Shown: positions 34,614 to 44,713 of the stretch, piece after piece
Layout of the letters: the number at the start of each line of letters is the position of its first letter
Position numbering within the stretch: position 1 is the stretch's first letter
DNA from: Pseudomonadota bacterium
GTDB taxonomy: Bacteria; Desulfobacterota; Desulfobulbia; Desulfobulbales; Desulfocapsaceae
DNA: 64,000 nucleotides
Direction: 5' to 3'
Assembly: GCA_018817385.1 (NCBI GenBank)
Contig: JAHIUA010000012.1
Location: forward strand, 1-64,000
Made by a program: the position numbers and the translations under genes
Notes under the pieces: generated by a model
The model's database searches: none
Told to the model about the DNA's origin: nothing
The model's input: the letters and a program-made list of their open reading frames with translations, nothing else

Positions 34614-36707
34614 ATGGATTCTCCGGCACTCCCTCAAATGTATAGTACTCAGTCTTCGACCTCAAAAGTATCAACTGAGGCCACAACAGGACTCGGGCAC
34701 ATTGGCCTCGTATCATGGTTCAACCTGGATTTCCGCCACCTTGCAAGACTGCTATACCAGGCCTCCCTTGCTGAACAGCAAGGTTCTTTGTCTCCCCGCC
34801 TCCAATTCCTGCAGGAGTCCCTTCAAGACACCCCTTCACTGGAGGTTTATGAACAGCTCTACACCACCTTTCTTTTACTGGATGACCATGATGCCTGTTA
34901 CGCCTGCACAGGTGCGGCGATCAGCTCTATCTGGGCCAGTGGCCAAGATTTTGGTCGCTACGACATCTGGCTTTCAAGAACGAATTTTCTCCTCAAGCGA
35001 TCCGCCAAGGCTTCCCCACTAGCCGTTGCTTCCCTGCTGGGCTACAAGACCCTTGTCGAGCTTACCGGCCAGGGGAATCTAGACCTTGCGGCTATCCCGT
35101 ATACTGAGCAACAACACTGGGCGGAAAAGTCCGGGTCTGTCTCCTTGCGTCTTCTCCATGCATCCACTGCCGCTTTTTGTTCCTTCTGGGCAGGTGACCT
35201 CACAGCTGCTGAACTCCTGTTAACGGAAACGCTCCCCTTAAGCAGGATGGCAAACAGCTCAATTTTGGCAACGCTTCTCTATAACTCCTGTCTTGGTCTC
35301 TGTAAGGTGATAAAAGGTGACATTACCCATGGAGTTGCCTTATTAGAGGGAGTCGTTGGTCACAAAGCCTTTTCCCTGATGCCCTTGGCCGTCTATCTCC
35401 ACCTGTACACAACGTACCTGTACGGACTCTGTCTTTCCGATGATCGGGCCAAAATCGAGGAAGTCTCCAATCTGATCATGTTGAAAACCATTCCGCCATG
35501 CAACTACTACCATCTTGCCTGTCTCCATTTGTGCCTGGGTATCGCTGCCCTACGGCTGGGAAAACCACGCAAGGCATTGCTGCACACTGAAATTGCCGAG
35601 CAACGGGGAAAAATAAGCGGCAGTCCGCTCATTCAACCGATTGCGGCCTTGATTCATAGCCAGGCACTTGCAGACCTGGAGGAGGATGCCCAGGCCCTCA
35701 AGCATTTGAGCGCCTGGCTACCCCGTTGGCAAAAAAAAGGATTTGCCTTATTTGCGGCCACCGGTTCCCTCGAAATGACGGCCATCTACCTCTCTCACAA
35801 CAACTTCAAAATGGCCGCCAGGCATCTTGATATAGCCCAAAAAAGCCTTCCCCGCGGAGAACAGTTGATGCCATTATTCCGCAATGAAGAATTTATCCAG
35901 CAGATAAGGGTCGCAACGAACAGGGAAAAAGCTCCGGCCTATCCTGTTCCGACTGTTGAAAAAAACCCGATTGTAGCCATTCAGACCCTTGGCAATTTTT
36001 GCCTGACGATTAATTACCAACAACTCTACGACAGGGAATGGAAGGGACGGCGGCTCAAACAATTACTCAAAGCCATCATTGCCCTTGGCGGAACCAAGGT
36101 TTCCTTGGAAAAACTTTCTCGTCTGTTCTGGCCAGACAGTGACGGAGACCACGCCCTGAACAATCTCAAAATGGCCCTGTCGCGATTACGGAGGGTCGGT
36201 AGTGACGATTGCACCTCCCCTGCCAACTGGCTGGTCGTGAAACATCGACGGGTTTCACTGGTTCAATCAATCTGCAAAATTGATGCCTTGGAGTTTAGCC
36301 GAGCCATGAAGAAAATTGACGATTCGGAGAACGAGATGTCCTTGCAACAGACCCTTGCATTGTATAAAAACGATTTTCTTCCTAATGATGAAGATCCATG
36401 GATTTGTAACTACCGTAACCATCTGCGCAAACTTTTCATCGAAGGTGTACTTCGCCTCGCCTCTCTCAGGGAAACAGATGATGCAATCCTCCTTGCCTTT
36501 CTTGAACAGGCCCGTCATTCTGACCCGCTCAATGAAGGTGTTTACGCCTGCCTGATGGAACATTATATAACCACAGGATTTCCCGCCTACGCCCTGGATA
36601 TTTTCCATAAGGCAGAAAAAGTCATTTCCCTGCACACCGGCCTTCAGCCTGGTGTTTCTCTGCAGACCCTTGCTGCGCAGGCAAAAAAAACCCAGCCATA
36701 CCACTGA
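34614..36707 (+). CDS. SARP/BTAD-type transcriptional regulator with N-terminal TPR-like half
   Basis: A 697-residue regulator. Residues 1-440 are helical and repetitive, TPR/MalT-like (LHLCLGIAALRLGKPRKALL; IAALIHSQALADLEEDAQAL). About residues 450-550 form a winged helix of the OmpR/SARP type (IQTLGNFCLTINYQQL; GRRLKQLLKAIIALGG; ALNNLKMALSRLRR). The last 140 residues are the bacterial transcriptional activation domain (LALYKNDFLPNDEDPWICNY; FLEQARHSDPLNEGVYACLM). No ATPase or receiver domain is seen. SARPs usually carry the DNA-binding domain at the N-terminus; here a sensor-like half precedes it. ATG at 34614 follows GAGGA. Closing the accessory locus, it is the natural candidate to bind the GTTACCT repeats. 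Confidence 0.85.
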   Translation: MDSPALPQMYSTQSSTSKVSTEATTGLGHIGLVSWFNLDFRHLARLLYQASLAEQQGSLSPRLQFLQESLQDTPSLEVYEQLYTTFLLLDDHDACYACTGAAISSIWASGQDFGRYDIWLSRTNFLLKRSAKASPLAVASLLGYKTLVELTGQGNLDLAAIPYTEQQHWAEKSGSVSLRLLHASTAAFCSFWAGDLTAAELLLTETLPLSRMANSSILATLLYNSCLGLCKVIKGDITHGVALLEGVVGHKAFSLMPLAVYLHLYTTYLYGLCLSDDRAKIEEVSNLIMLKTIPPCNYYHLACLHLCLGIAALRLGKPRKALLHTEIAEQRGKISGSPLIQPIAALIHSQALADLEEDAQALKHLSAWLPRWQKKGFALFAATGSLEMTAIYLSHNNFKMAARHLDIAQKSLPRGEQLMPLFRNEEFIQQIRVATNREKAPAYPVPTVEKNPIVAIQTLGNFCLTINYQQLYDREWKGRRLKQLLKAIIALGGTKVSLEKLSRLFWPDSDGDHALNNLKMALSRLRRVGSDDCTSPANWLVVKHRRVSLVQSICKIDALEFSRAMKKIDDSENEMSLQQTLALYKNDFLPNDEDPWICNYRNHLRKLFIEGVLRLASLRETDDAILLAFLEQARHSDPLNEGVYACLMEHYITTGFPAYALDIFHKAEKVISLHTGLQPGVSLQTLAAQAKKTQPYH

Positions 36708-36838
36708 ACACAAGCGTATCTTCCCCATATATAGGCAGGATATCTTGCCGGCTTAGCCCCCAATCAACTCTTCATTCAAGGTACCTCTTCAGGGAATGGC
36801 CAATAATTGCAAACAACGGCTCTGTAACTGGTTAGCAT

Positions 36839-39800
36839 TCAAGATCGTTGCAGTTTCATTTCTTCAACCCAGCAGTAAAGGACCGGCACCACAAAGACGG
36901 TGAGCAAGGCGATGATCATACCGCCAAAAGAGGGAATGGCCATGGGAACCATGATATCCGACCCTCGACCACTTGAGGTGAGGATGGGGATCAGGGCAAG
37001 AATGGTGGTTGCCGAAGTCATCAAGGCCGGCCGAATACGTCTTTGGGCGCCAAAGAGGACCATCTGCCGAATATCCTCTTTGCTGGCCATGGGGAAGCGA
37101 GTACGAGAATCGTCGAGATAGGTGGCCATCAAGACGCCATCGTCGGTGGCGATACCAAACAGGGCCAGAAAACCGACCCAGATGGCCACGGACAGGTTAA
37201 TGGTATGGACCTGAAACAGCTGGCGCATGTCTGTACCAAAGAGTGAGAAACCGAGAAACCACTCCTGACCATAGAGCCAGACCATCAGGAACCCGCCGGA
37301 CCAGGCCACCAGGATCGCCGAAAAAACCATCATGGTGGTGGCCATGGATTTAAACTGGAGGTAGAGAATGATCATGATAAGCAAGAGAGAGAGCGGCAAA
37401 ATCATAGCCAGACGCTTCTGGGCCCGAATCTGATTTTCATAGTTCCCGGCAAAGGTATAGGAAACGCCAGCCGGAAGCATGAGCTCAGCGGATTCAATTT
37501 TTCCCTCCAGAAAGGCCTTGGTCTCTTCCACCACATCGACCTCGGCAAAACCGGACTTTTTGTCAAAGAGGACATAGGCCGTAAGAAAAGTATCTTCACT
37601 CTTAATCATCTGTGGCCCCCGGACATAGCGGATATCGGCAAGCTGGACGAGCGGGATCTGGACGCCACCCGGAGCAGCCACCAGAATTCGTTCCAGGGCC
37701 TCAATGGAATCCCGCCGCTCGCGAAGATACCGAACCCTGACCGGATAGCGTTCCCGGCCCTCAACCGTGGTGGTTATCGTTTTGCCGCCAACGGCCACCG
37801 CAATCACCTCCTGCACCTTACCGATCTGAATGCCATAGCGGGCAATGGCCTCACGGTCAATGACTATCTCCAGGTAGGGTTTCCCCACCACTCGGTCAGC
37901 CAGCACAGTGAGGGGAGCCACCGATGGGACCTGCTTGAGCAGTTCTTCCATCTGGAGGCCGACCTCTTCGATGGTCTCCAGGCTCGGCCCCTTGATTTTT
38001 ATTCCCATGGGGGCCCGCATTCCGGTCTGCAGCATAACAATACGGGTGGCAATGGGTTGCAGTTTGGGAGCAGATGTCACTCCAGGGATCTCAGCTGCGC
38101 CAACAATAGCCTGCCAAATATCATCGGAACTGCGAATCCCAGGCCAAAGGGTCCGACCAGGATTCAAGGATGGATCAAGGGGCATGCGCCAGATCCTGAA
38201 GGGCCTGCCTCTGGAATCTGGAATCAGTCGGCCATCGTCGTCTCTTTCAAATCGTCCCTGCACCAGATAGGGAAGGCCATCATCTGCCGGTAAAGGGACT
38301 CCATTCGGGTTTCTGAAATAATCTTTTCTGTCCCATCTGAAGGCAAAACGGAGCCGTTTACCCTGATCATCAAGGAGATACTCCGAATGATAATTGATAA
38401 CGGTCTCAATCATGGACAGTGGTGCCGGATCAAGTGGCGTATCTGCCCTGCCCAGTTTTCCCACCGCCGTTGCAACCTCAGGAATGGCGGTGATTTCCCT
38501 GTCCTGGTGAGCAAGTACTTCCTGCACTTCCGAGAGACCGGCATGGGGCATGGTGGTAGGCATGAAAAGGAAAGAACCCTCATCCAGAGGAGGCATGAAC
38601 TCCTTGCCCAGACCGGGAAAACTATGAGCCAGCCGGACCATGGGTCTACTCTGACGAAAGGTGTCAGGCGCCCAGCCAGTGAGCTGCGGCACACCGAGCC
38701 AGACCATGGCTCCAGCGAGGATAACAAAGAGGGGCAAGAGGAGAAAGAGCACTTTATAGCGCAGGCACCAGCCGAGCAGCCAGGGATATAGATGCTGAAA
38801 AAGCTGGAGGAAGCCAAGCACTCCCCCGATCAGTAAAAAAACAAAAAGGCAATTCACAACAGTGCCTTTTTCCACACCCAGCGGCTGCCATGTATAGGCC
38901 AGGAGCAAGGTGATGATGAGGATGGCAACCCAGTTTTCCAGCCGACCAAGGAGAGGCATAACAGAATTGGGTACCCATTTGAGAAGCAACCGATAAAGCC
39001 CTAAACCGACCAGGATCAGCGCCAGGAGATGCACCTTCAACGCCAGGACAACGCCGGCGATAATGAGCAGGAGAGGCAAGACAAACTGAAGCAGCCCCGG
39101 CCTTTTCACTTTTTTAACCCTGGAAAACAAGAGATGGGCCAGGGGAGGCAAGACGGTAAGAGCGATGATCACCGAGGCGATCAAGGCAAAGGTCTTGGTG
39201 TAGGCCAGGGGTTTAAATAATTTCCCCTCAGCTGCCTGCATGGTAAAGATAGGCAGGAAACTGACAATGGTGGTCGCCACAGCAGTGAGTACGGCGCTTC
39301 CAACTTCCGTGGCAGCCTGGTAAATGATGAGCAGGGTCGATTCCTCCGGGGCGGATTCGTCGAGTTTTGTGAGGATATTTTCACAGATGATGATGCCCAT
39401 ATCGACGATGGTACCAATGGCAATGGCAATTCCAGACAGGGCTACAACGTTGGCATCCACCCCAAAGACTTTCATACCGATAAAGGCCATCAGCACTGCC
39501 AGCGGCAACAGGGCAGAGACCAGGAAGGAACTCTTAAAATGCATTACCATCACCAGGACAACAATGATGGTGATGAGGATCTCCTGACCAAGGGCAGTCT
39601 TGAGGGTACCCAGGGTTTCATAGATCAGACCGGAACGATCATAAAAAGGAACAATGGTCACCTTACTCACTGTCCCGTCGGCCAGGGTCTTGCTCGGCAG
39701 GCCGGGACTGATCTCCTTGATCTTTTCCTTGACTCTCTCAATGGCTGCCAGGGGATTATCTCCGTAACGAACCACGGCCACTCCCCCTACGGTCTCTGCC

Positions 39801-40729
39801 CCGGCCCTGTCCAGCACTCCCCGCCTCAGTGCCGGACCAAGCGTCACAGTTGCGACGTCGGACACACGGATGGGAATATTATCCACGGCCTTGATCACTG
39901 CCTTTTCCAAATCCCCCAGACTTTTGACAAAACCAATGCCCCGGATCACGTATTCTACCCGGTTAATCTCAATGGTGCGCGCGCCAACATCGAGATTGGA
40001 CTGTTTGATTGCAGCAAAGACCTCAGCCAGGCTTACCCCCTTGTCATGCATGGCATCAGGGTCGACATCTATCTGATACTCTTTGACAAAACCTCCTACC
40101 GAGGCGACCTCTGAAATACCCGATACCCCCATCAAGGCGTAGCGGACATACCAGTCCTGAATAGAGCGCAGCTCCGCCAGGTCCCAGCCTCCGGCAGGGT
40201 TTCCTGCCGGGTCGCGGCCTTCCAAGGTATACCAGAAAATCTGCCCCAGCCCCGTGGCATCGGGTCCCAGTGCTGGTCGTACGTCCTCCGGCAGGGTTCC
40301 CTGGGGGAGACTGGACAGTTTTTCCAACAACCGTGATCTGGACCAGTAAAATTCGACGCTGTCGTCAAAGATGACGTAGATGGAGGAAAAACCAAACATG
40401 GAGTAACTGCGCACCGTTTTGACCCCGGGCAGACCCAGGAGGGACACAGTGAGTGGATATGACACCTGATCTTCCACGTCCTGTGGTGAACGCCCCGGCC
40501 ACTGGGTGAAGACAATCTGTTGGTTTTCCCCGATATCGGGGATAGCGTCTACCGGAACCGGGTCACGGGGCAAGCCACTGAGCGAGAGGTCAAAAGGTGC
40601 AACGATAATCCCCCACCCAACGACACCCAATAACAAGAGGGCTATGATCATCTTATTCAACAGGCAAAAGCGAATAAGGGCACTGAGAAATGAAGTAGGC
40701 GGAGGCAGTTGTTGGCTGGAGTTTGTCAT
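36839..40729 (-). CDS. cusA: Cus/Czc-type heavy-metal efflux RND transporter
   Basis: The inner-membrane pump of a tripartite HME-RND system, exporting Cu(I)/Ag(I) or divalent metals across the envelope by proton antiport. The 1296-residue product has the family start (LLNKMIIALLLLGVVGWGII; AIPDIGENQQIVFTQWPGR) and the membrane proton-relay region GIAIAIGTIVDMGIIICENI with its Asp, and ends with the usual helix bundle (TSSGRGSDIMVPMAIPSFGG). It is about 250 residues longer than E. coli CusA. The excess is mostly in the middle, where several extra hydrophobic segments (LLQFVLPLLLIIAGVVLALK; VAILIITLLLAYTW) precede the second half. Last gene of the operon cusC-YHS-cusB-cusA. Metal specificity is inferred from the neighbours. 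Confidence 0.93.
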   Translation of the reverse strand: MTNSSQQLPPPTSFLSALIRFCLLNKMIIALLLLGVVGWGIIVAPFDLSLSGLPRDPVPVDAIPDIGENQQIVFTQWPGRSPQDVEDQVSYPLTVSLLGLPGVKTVRSYSMFGFSSIYVIFDDSVEFYWSRSRLLEKLSSLPQGTLPEDVRPALGPDATGLGQIFWYTLEGRDPAGNPAGGWDLAELRSIQDWYVRYALMGVSGISEVASVGGFVKEYQIDVDPDAMHDKGVSLAEVFAAIKQSNLDVGARTIEINRVEYVIRGIGFVKSLGDLEKAVIKAVDNIPIRVSDVATVTLGPALRRGVLDRAGAETVGGVAVVRYGDNPLAAIERVKEKIKEISPGLPSKTLADGTVSKVTIVPFYDRSGLIYETLGTLKTALGQEILITIIVVLVMVMHFKSSFLVSALLPLAVLMAFIGMKVFGVDANVVALSGIAIAIGTIVDMGIIICENILTKLDESAPEESTLLIIYQAATEVGSAVLTAVATTIVSFLPIFTMQAAEGKLFKPLAYTKTFALIASVIIALTVLPPLAHLLFSRVKKVKRPGLLQFVLPLLLIIAGVVLALKVHLLALILVGLGLYRLLLKWVPNSVMPLLGRLENWVAILIITLLLAYTWQPLGVEKGTVVNCLFVFLLIGGVLGFLQLFQHLYPWLLGWCLRYKVLFLLLPLFVILAGAMVWLGVPQLTGWAPDTFRQSRPMVRLAHSFPGLGKEFMPPLDEGSFLFMPTTMPHAGLSEVQEVLAHQDREITAIPEVATAVGKLGRADTPLDPAPLSMIETVINYHSEYLLDDQGKRLRFAFRWDRKDYFRNPNGVPLPADDGLPYLVQGRFERDDDGRLIPDSRGRPFRIWRMPLDPSLNPGRTLWPGIRSSDDIWQAIVGAAEIPGVTSAPKLQPIATRIVMLQTGMRAPMGIKIKGPSLETIEEVGLQMEELLKQVPSVAPLTVLADRVVGKPYLEIVIDREAIARYGIQIGKVQEVIAVAVGGKTITTTVEGRERYPVRVRYLRERRDSIEALERILVAAPGGVQIPLVQLADIRYVRGPQMIKSEDTFLTAYVLFDKKSGFAEVDVVEETKAFLEGKIESAELMLPAGVSYTFAGNYENQIRAQKRLAMILPLSLLLIMIILYLQFKSMATTMMVFSAILVAWSGGFLMVWLYGQEWFLGFSLFGTDMRQLFQVHTINLSVAIWVGFLALFGIATDDGVLMATYLDDSRTRFPMASKEDIRQMVLFGAQRRIRPALMTSATTILALIPILTSSGRGSDIMVPMAIPSFGGMIIALLTVFVVPVLYCWVEEMKLQRS

Positions 40730-40897
40730 AATCTCATTGGTTGCAGGAATGGGTCAAGCAAGGAAGAAAAACACCTGTTTCCCATTCTCTTCTCGAAGGG
40801 GGGAACAATGCTCTGTCTTCATTCTATCAGACAGGCCGAACAGCAGTCCTGGCAGGAAAATGAGCAGATGGAATACAGGTGAGATTCTGGTGAGCAG

Positions 40898-42997
40898 TTA
40901 CTCTGTTATCTGTTGGCGAACCTCACCGCAGCGCAGCATCATGGCACCGAAGTATGGATTGCTGATCTCTTCCGAAGGTGCCAGCCAGGTGGCACCCTTG
41001 TTATCAAAAGCCATGGGACAGAATTGGACGTAGATCGGCACATCGTCCACACTGCCGAAGGTCTCCACGACCTGGGCCAGCGTCAGGCTCAAGGAATAAA
41101 AGAATGTCCGCATCTCGGCCAGGGTCTCTGCTCCTCCAAGAAGATGGATATCCTTGGTCAAGCGACTGACAAAACTATTTACCTGTTCAAACCCTGTCTC
41201 CTGAAGTCCTGCAATGACAGCATCTGCAGGAGGACTCAGGGAAGCACTGTCTGCAAGGGCGGCTTCAAGATTATCTGCAGCCAGGTCTTGCTGGAGGACG
41301 AAATAACGAGTCAGCAAAAGACTGATCTTTTCTCTCAGTTCAACTGATCCAAGACGGGTTGCAGCTACGTCATTTAAGGCAAAACGATTGCGCAGCTGGT
41401 GAAAGTGTTCGGCCATGGTGCCATACAGATGTTTGGTTTCACGGCTTCCTTCAGCTTCCTGAAGCAAAATGAGGTCACTGCGAAGGAGCATGGACAATTC
41501 CAACCAACTCAAGAGATCTTTCTTGGGAAGGTTGTCCTCCTTGATTCTATTCAAACTGGTGGAAAATTGGGTCAGTGTTGCTTTTTGCTGGCCAACATCC
41601 CCCCCATGAAAGGCCTGGGAAAGCTTGGCAAAGCTACGGTTGAGGAGATTGAGCCTGGAGACAAAAAGTAAAGGCAAAGAGGTATCCACGCCTAACACTT
41701 CTTCCCGGTAAGGATTCATCAGAGAAGGACGGCCCTGGAGCTGGATAGCCGAATCAATCTTAAAATTGCCCCGGGTAACCACCAGTTCTCCTTCCTTGAG
41801 GCCGCTGTGTACCTGATAAAATTCGCCACGCCGCTGACCCAGAATCACCTCCCGTCCCACATAGACTCCCTTCTCGTTGGGCAACTGGACATAGACCAGG
41901 GCACGTTTCCCGGTGACCAGGGGGGCTGAAGCCGGAATGAGCAGTGAACTTCTTCCAGGATCGTCGCTGGCCATACTGGAAGAGGTGGCCCGAACAAACA
42001 TGCCTGGTTTGAGCTTTGCTCCCACATTGATAACATTGAGCCGAACCCGGACGGTTCTACTTTTATCATCTACCAGGGAATCTATATAGGCAACCTCACC
42101 CTGAAAGGAGGTGCCTGGATAGGATTCCACCGTAAAATGGACCTGCTGCCCCAGGGCTATGGCCTGAATATCAGACTCATAGGCCTCCAGAATAACCCAG
42201 ACCTGATCAAGATCGGCCACGGTATAAATGGGACTGCCGGTCTTGACATACATCCCCTCATTGACATCTTTTTTGATGACAATACCACTCAAAGGGGCAA
42301 TCAAGGTAAGGTGTTCAGTGGGTTTCCCCTGCTGTTCAATTCCCCTCAACTGTTCATCACCAAGACCTAACAGGCGCAGCTTCTCCCTGCTTGCCTCCAG
42401 GGTGCGTGCTGCTGTCTTTTTGATAATCTCGTTGGAGGAATGCTCCGCCCGTTGCAAGGCAGAAGATGCCTGGATGAGTTCGGCCTGAGCACTCAGCAGT
42501 TCCGGGCTGTACACCCTGGCCATAGCTTGTCCACGTCGGACATGAGAACCGGTATAGTCAACAAAGAGTTTATCAATACGACCATTCACCCAAGAGGTGA
42601 TGGTACCCACCCGCGTCTCATCATAATCCACCTTGCCCACCATCCGTACCTCTCTGGCGGTGTTACCCCGGACCACCGGCTGCACCTCGACCTGGGCCAT
42701 TCTCCGCGCCCGTTCGTCAAAGCTTATCTGCCGCAAGCTCTGTCTGTCTGCACCACTTTCTTTTTTAATCTCAATAAGATCCATAAAACAGATGGGACAT
42801 TGACCAGACTCCGGCAGCCGTATCTGCGGATGCATGGAACAGGTCCAGACCGTTTCCACTGTTCCGGCAGCGGCTTGCTCCTCTGAGTCATGCTGATGCT
42901 CCGCCCCTGACTGGGCCGCAACAGCCCCCGCTCCCCCTGCCCACAGGAGGAGGAAAATGGAAAAAACAATAAAAAAGCGTAATGATGCATTCCGCAT
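40898..42997 (-). CDS. cusB: Cus-type periplasmic adaptor with metal-binding and DUF3347 domains
   Basis: The membrane-fusion subunit linking CusA to CusC, 699 residues. After a signal peptide (RFFIVFSIFLLLWAGGAGAV) comes a His-rich stretch (AEHQHDSEEQ) and a heavy-metal-binding module (TCSMHPQI and GQCPICFMDL). The HlyD/CusB core follows (about 95-400: barrel-sandwich, alpha hairpin with AQAELIQASSALQRAE, beta-barrel IAPLSGIVIKKDVNEGMYVK). The C-terminal 230 residues end in a DUF3347-like domain with CPMAFDNKGATWLAP and NPYFGAMMLRCGE, a likely second copper site. The two extra metal domains make it nearly twice the length of E. coli CusB. Confidence 0.92.
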   Translation of the reverse strand: MRNASLRFFIVFSIFLLLWAGGAGAVAAQSGAEHQHDSEEQAAAGTVETVWTCSMHPQIRLPESGQCPICFMDLIEIKKESGADRQSLRQISFDERARRMAQVEVQPVVRGNTAREVRMVGKVDYDETRVGTITSWVNGRIDKLFVDYTGSHVRRGQAMARVYSPELLSAQAELIQASSALQRAEHSSNEIIKKTAARTLEASREKLRLLGLGDEQLRGIEQQGKPTEHLTLIAPLSGIVIKKDVNEGMYVKTGSPIYTVADLDQVWVILEAYESDIQAIALGQQVHFTVESYPGTSFQGEVAYIDSLVDDKSRTVRVRLNVINVGAKLKPGMFVRATSSSMASDDPGRSSLLIPASAPLVTGKRALVYVQLPNEKGVYVGREVILGQRRGEFYQVHSGLKEGELVVTRGNFKIDSAIQLQGRPSLMNPYREEVLGVDTSLPLLFVSRLNLLNRSFAKLSQAFHGGDVGQQKATLTQFSTSLNRIKEDNLPKKDLLSWLELSMLLRSDLILLQEAEGSRETKHLYGTMAEHFHQLRNRFALNDVAATRLGSVELREKISLLLTRYFVLQQDLAADNLEAALADSASLSPPADAVIAGLQETGFEQVNSFVSRLTKDIHLLGGAETLAEMRTFFYSLSLTLAQVVETFGSVDDVPIYVQFCPMAFDNKGATWLAPSEEISNPYFGAMMLRCGEVRQQITE

Positions 42998-43007
42998 AGT
43001 TAGGCTC

Positions 43008-43280
43008 CTACTTATTAGTTTCGATCTTTTCCGGATCCTGTCCCATTTCCTTCAGCTTCTTGATATATTTTTCCGGATCCTTGGCAAACTGTTCCGGACA
43101 GGCCAGACAGCAGAAGTAGACCCGCTCGCCCTTATAATCAGCAAACAGTTCTTTATTGACGATGGTACCGCCCATGACCGGGCAGGTCGTCTGAGCTTCA
43201 GCAAAAGCGCCGGTAGCCAGAGAGAGCAACAGAAAAGCAGAAAAGATGCTGCTCATACTGAGTGTTTTCAAGGTATACAT
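43008..43280 (-). CDS. Secreted YHS-domain metal-binding protein
   Basis: A 90-residue exported protein: signal peptide (MYTLKTLSMSSIFSAFLLLS, cleavage near AFA) and one YHS domain (CPVMGGTIVNKELFADYKGE; VYFCCLACPEQFAKDP). The Cys residues suit binding of a soft metal such as copper. I chose the ATG behind GAGGAAG; an upstream in-frame start adds 15 residues before the signal. It lies between cusC and cusB, so it probably hands metal to the efflux complex, the role played by CusF elsewhere; that parallel is inference. Confidence 0.85.
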   Translation of the reverse strand: MYTLKTLSMSSIFSAFLLLSLATGAFAEAQTTCPVMGGTIVNKELFADYKGERVYFCCLACPEQFAKDPEKYIKKLKEMGQDPEKIETNK

Positions 43281-43367
43281 ACGTAACTTCCTCTTCGTTA
43301 TGGTTATGGTTTGAGCCTCTGACAACAGGGAACATGATCTCCTGTCCCCCCATTCATTGTCTCTTTT

Positions 43368-44666
43368 TTATTCGGCAGTTCCCCAATCAGCCAGGGTCAC
43401 GCCGGTCCGGAACTCCAGGCGGGCAACAGCCAGGGCACGATCGGCAACAGCCCGGTTCACTGCAAGCCTGAAATCAAGTAAACTTTTCTCCGCATCGATG
43501 AGTTCCAGGATACTTGACTCCCCCGTCTGGAAGCCATTGACAGCGACCTCCAATTGCTGTTCAACCTTAGGCAACAGATCATCTCTATAGAGGGCAATCC
43601 TGCGCTGCGCTTCGCGGTAGGCATAGAATTCCTTTTCCATTTCGACAGTGAGCATACGAATCTGCTGCTGCTGGGAAGATTGTGCCGAACGGATACCTGC
43701 TTCTGTTTCAGCCAGCCTGCCATGACGTCGGTCGCGGAAGATGGGGAGATCAACCGTCACCCCGGCGATAATTGGATCCCGACCGCTGTCCGGGGGGGTA
43801 CCGAACTCCGCAGAACCGGTAAAAATGGTTTTCAGAGAAATATTGAAATCCGGATAAAATTCTTTTTCTGCCAGCTCGTTGCCAATCCTGGCTTGAACAA
43901 TACGCTGCTCGGCCTCATGAAGTAAGGGGGCATTCCTCAAACCAAGGGAGAGGATCTCTTCTTCTCCCCGGACCAGGACAACCTGGGGCAGGCTGTCCGG
44001 GATGGCACGACTTCGCTCAGACTCACTTCCAAGGAGGTTATTGAGAGAGATCCGCAGCGGACCGGCCTGATCAACAAGGGAACGACCCTTTTCTTCAGAT
44101 TGGGAAAGTTCAATCTGAATCTTCAAGACATCAAAATAGGTGGCCTTACCAGCAGCATAACGGCTGCGGGCAACCCCTTCAAGATAACGTAACAATTCAA
44201 GATTATCAGCAACCGTCTGCTGTGAACGACCGAGGAATCCGTACTCGATGTAGGCCTCTTTCACCTGTCTGGCCACATCTAGTTCAACAGTTGCCATCCT
44301 TGTCCCGGCGATAGCGGCATCATGGTCACTGAGATCACGCGCCAGCGCACGTTTATTGTACCAGGGGAACGTTTGACTGAGGGCGACAGAGCCATTCTGG
44401 GGTCCGGTCCTGGTCTCAATCGGCACCAGGTAATAGTTAACTACCAGTTTTGGATCCGGCAATACGCCTGCCTGCCGGATCTTTTCCGTGCTGGCCCGAA
44501 ATTCAGCCCGGGCCTTCAGCAGGGCATCATTCCCCTCCAGGGCCTGTTGGAGATAATTCGCCAGGCTGGCTGATCCCTCTGCCAGACAGAATCCAGCGGT
44601 GAGGAAAACAAGAACCATCACCAAAGGAATCATTTGAGCTGTAGTCTTCATTTTTTCGATAGGCAT
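43368..44666 (-). CDS. cusC: Outer-membrane efflux channel (TolC/CusC family)
   Basis: The outer-membrane factor of the efflux system, 432 residues. Signal peptide in LVMVLVFLTAGFCLAEG, then the duplicated helical-hairpin TolC repeats: LQQALEGNDALLKARAEFRA opens the first, LRNAPLLHEAEQRIVQARI the second, and the end carries the typical ESSILELIDAEKSLLDF block. It is the first gene of the operon. Its start lies about 37 bases downstream of the transcription start predicted from the -24/-12 element. Ribosome site weak; starting at the internal MKTTAQM is possible. Confidence 0.92.
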   Translation of the reverse strand: MPIEKMKTTAQMIPLVMVLVFLTAGFCLAEGSASLANYLQQALEGNDALLKARAEFRASTEKIRQAGVLPDPKLVVNYYLVPIETRTGPQNGSVALSQTFPWYNKRALARDLSDHDAAIAGTRMATVELDVARQVKEAYIEYGFLGRSQQTVADNLELLRYLEGVARSRYAAGKATYFDVLKIQIELSQSEEKGRSLVDQAGPLRISLNNLLGSESERSRAIPDSLPQVVLVRGEEEILSLGLRNAPLLHEAEQRIVQARIGNELAEKEFYPDFNISLKTIFTGSAEFGTPPDSGRDPIIAGVTVDLPIFRDRRHGRLAETEAGIRSAQSSQQQQIRMLTVEMEKEFYAYREAQRRIALYRDDLLPKVEQQLEVAVNGFQTGESSILELIDAEKSLLDFRLAVNRAVADRALAVARLEFRTGVTLADWGTAE

Positions 44667-44713
44667 ACCAGTTCAACCCGCTGCTGAGATTATCTTTCCC
44701 TGCTTTTATGTTT

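Noticed and set aside
36708-36838. GGCAGGATATCTTGCC as terminator of the BTAD gene
   Set aside because: The stem is only about six pairs and no U-tract follows; too weak to list.
39539-40114. 191-codon frame on the + strand opposite cusA
   Set aside because: Shadow of the conserved RND transporter; no independent support.
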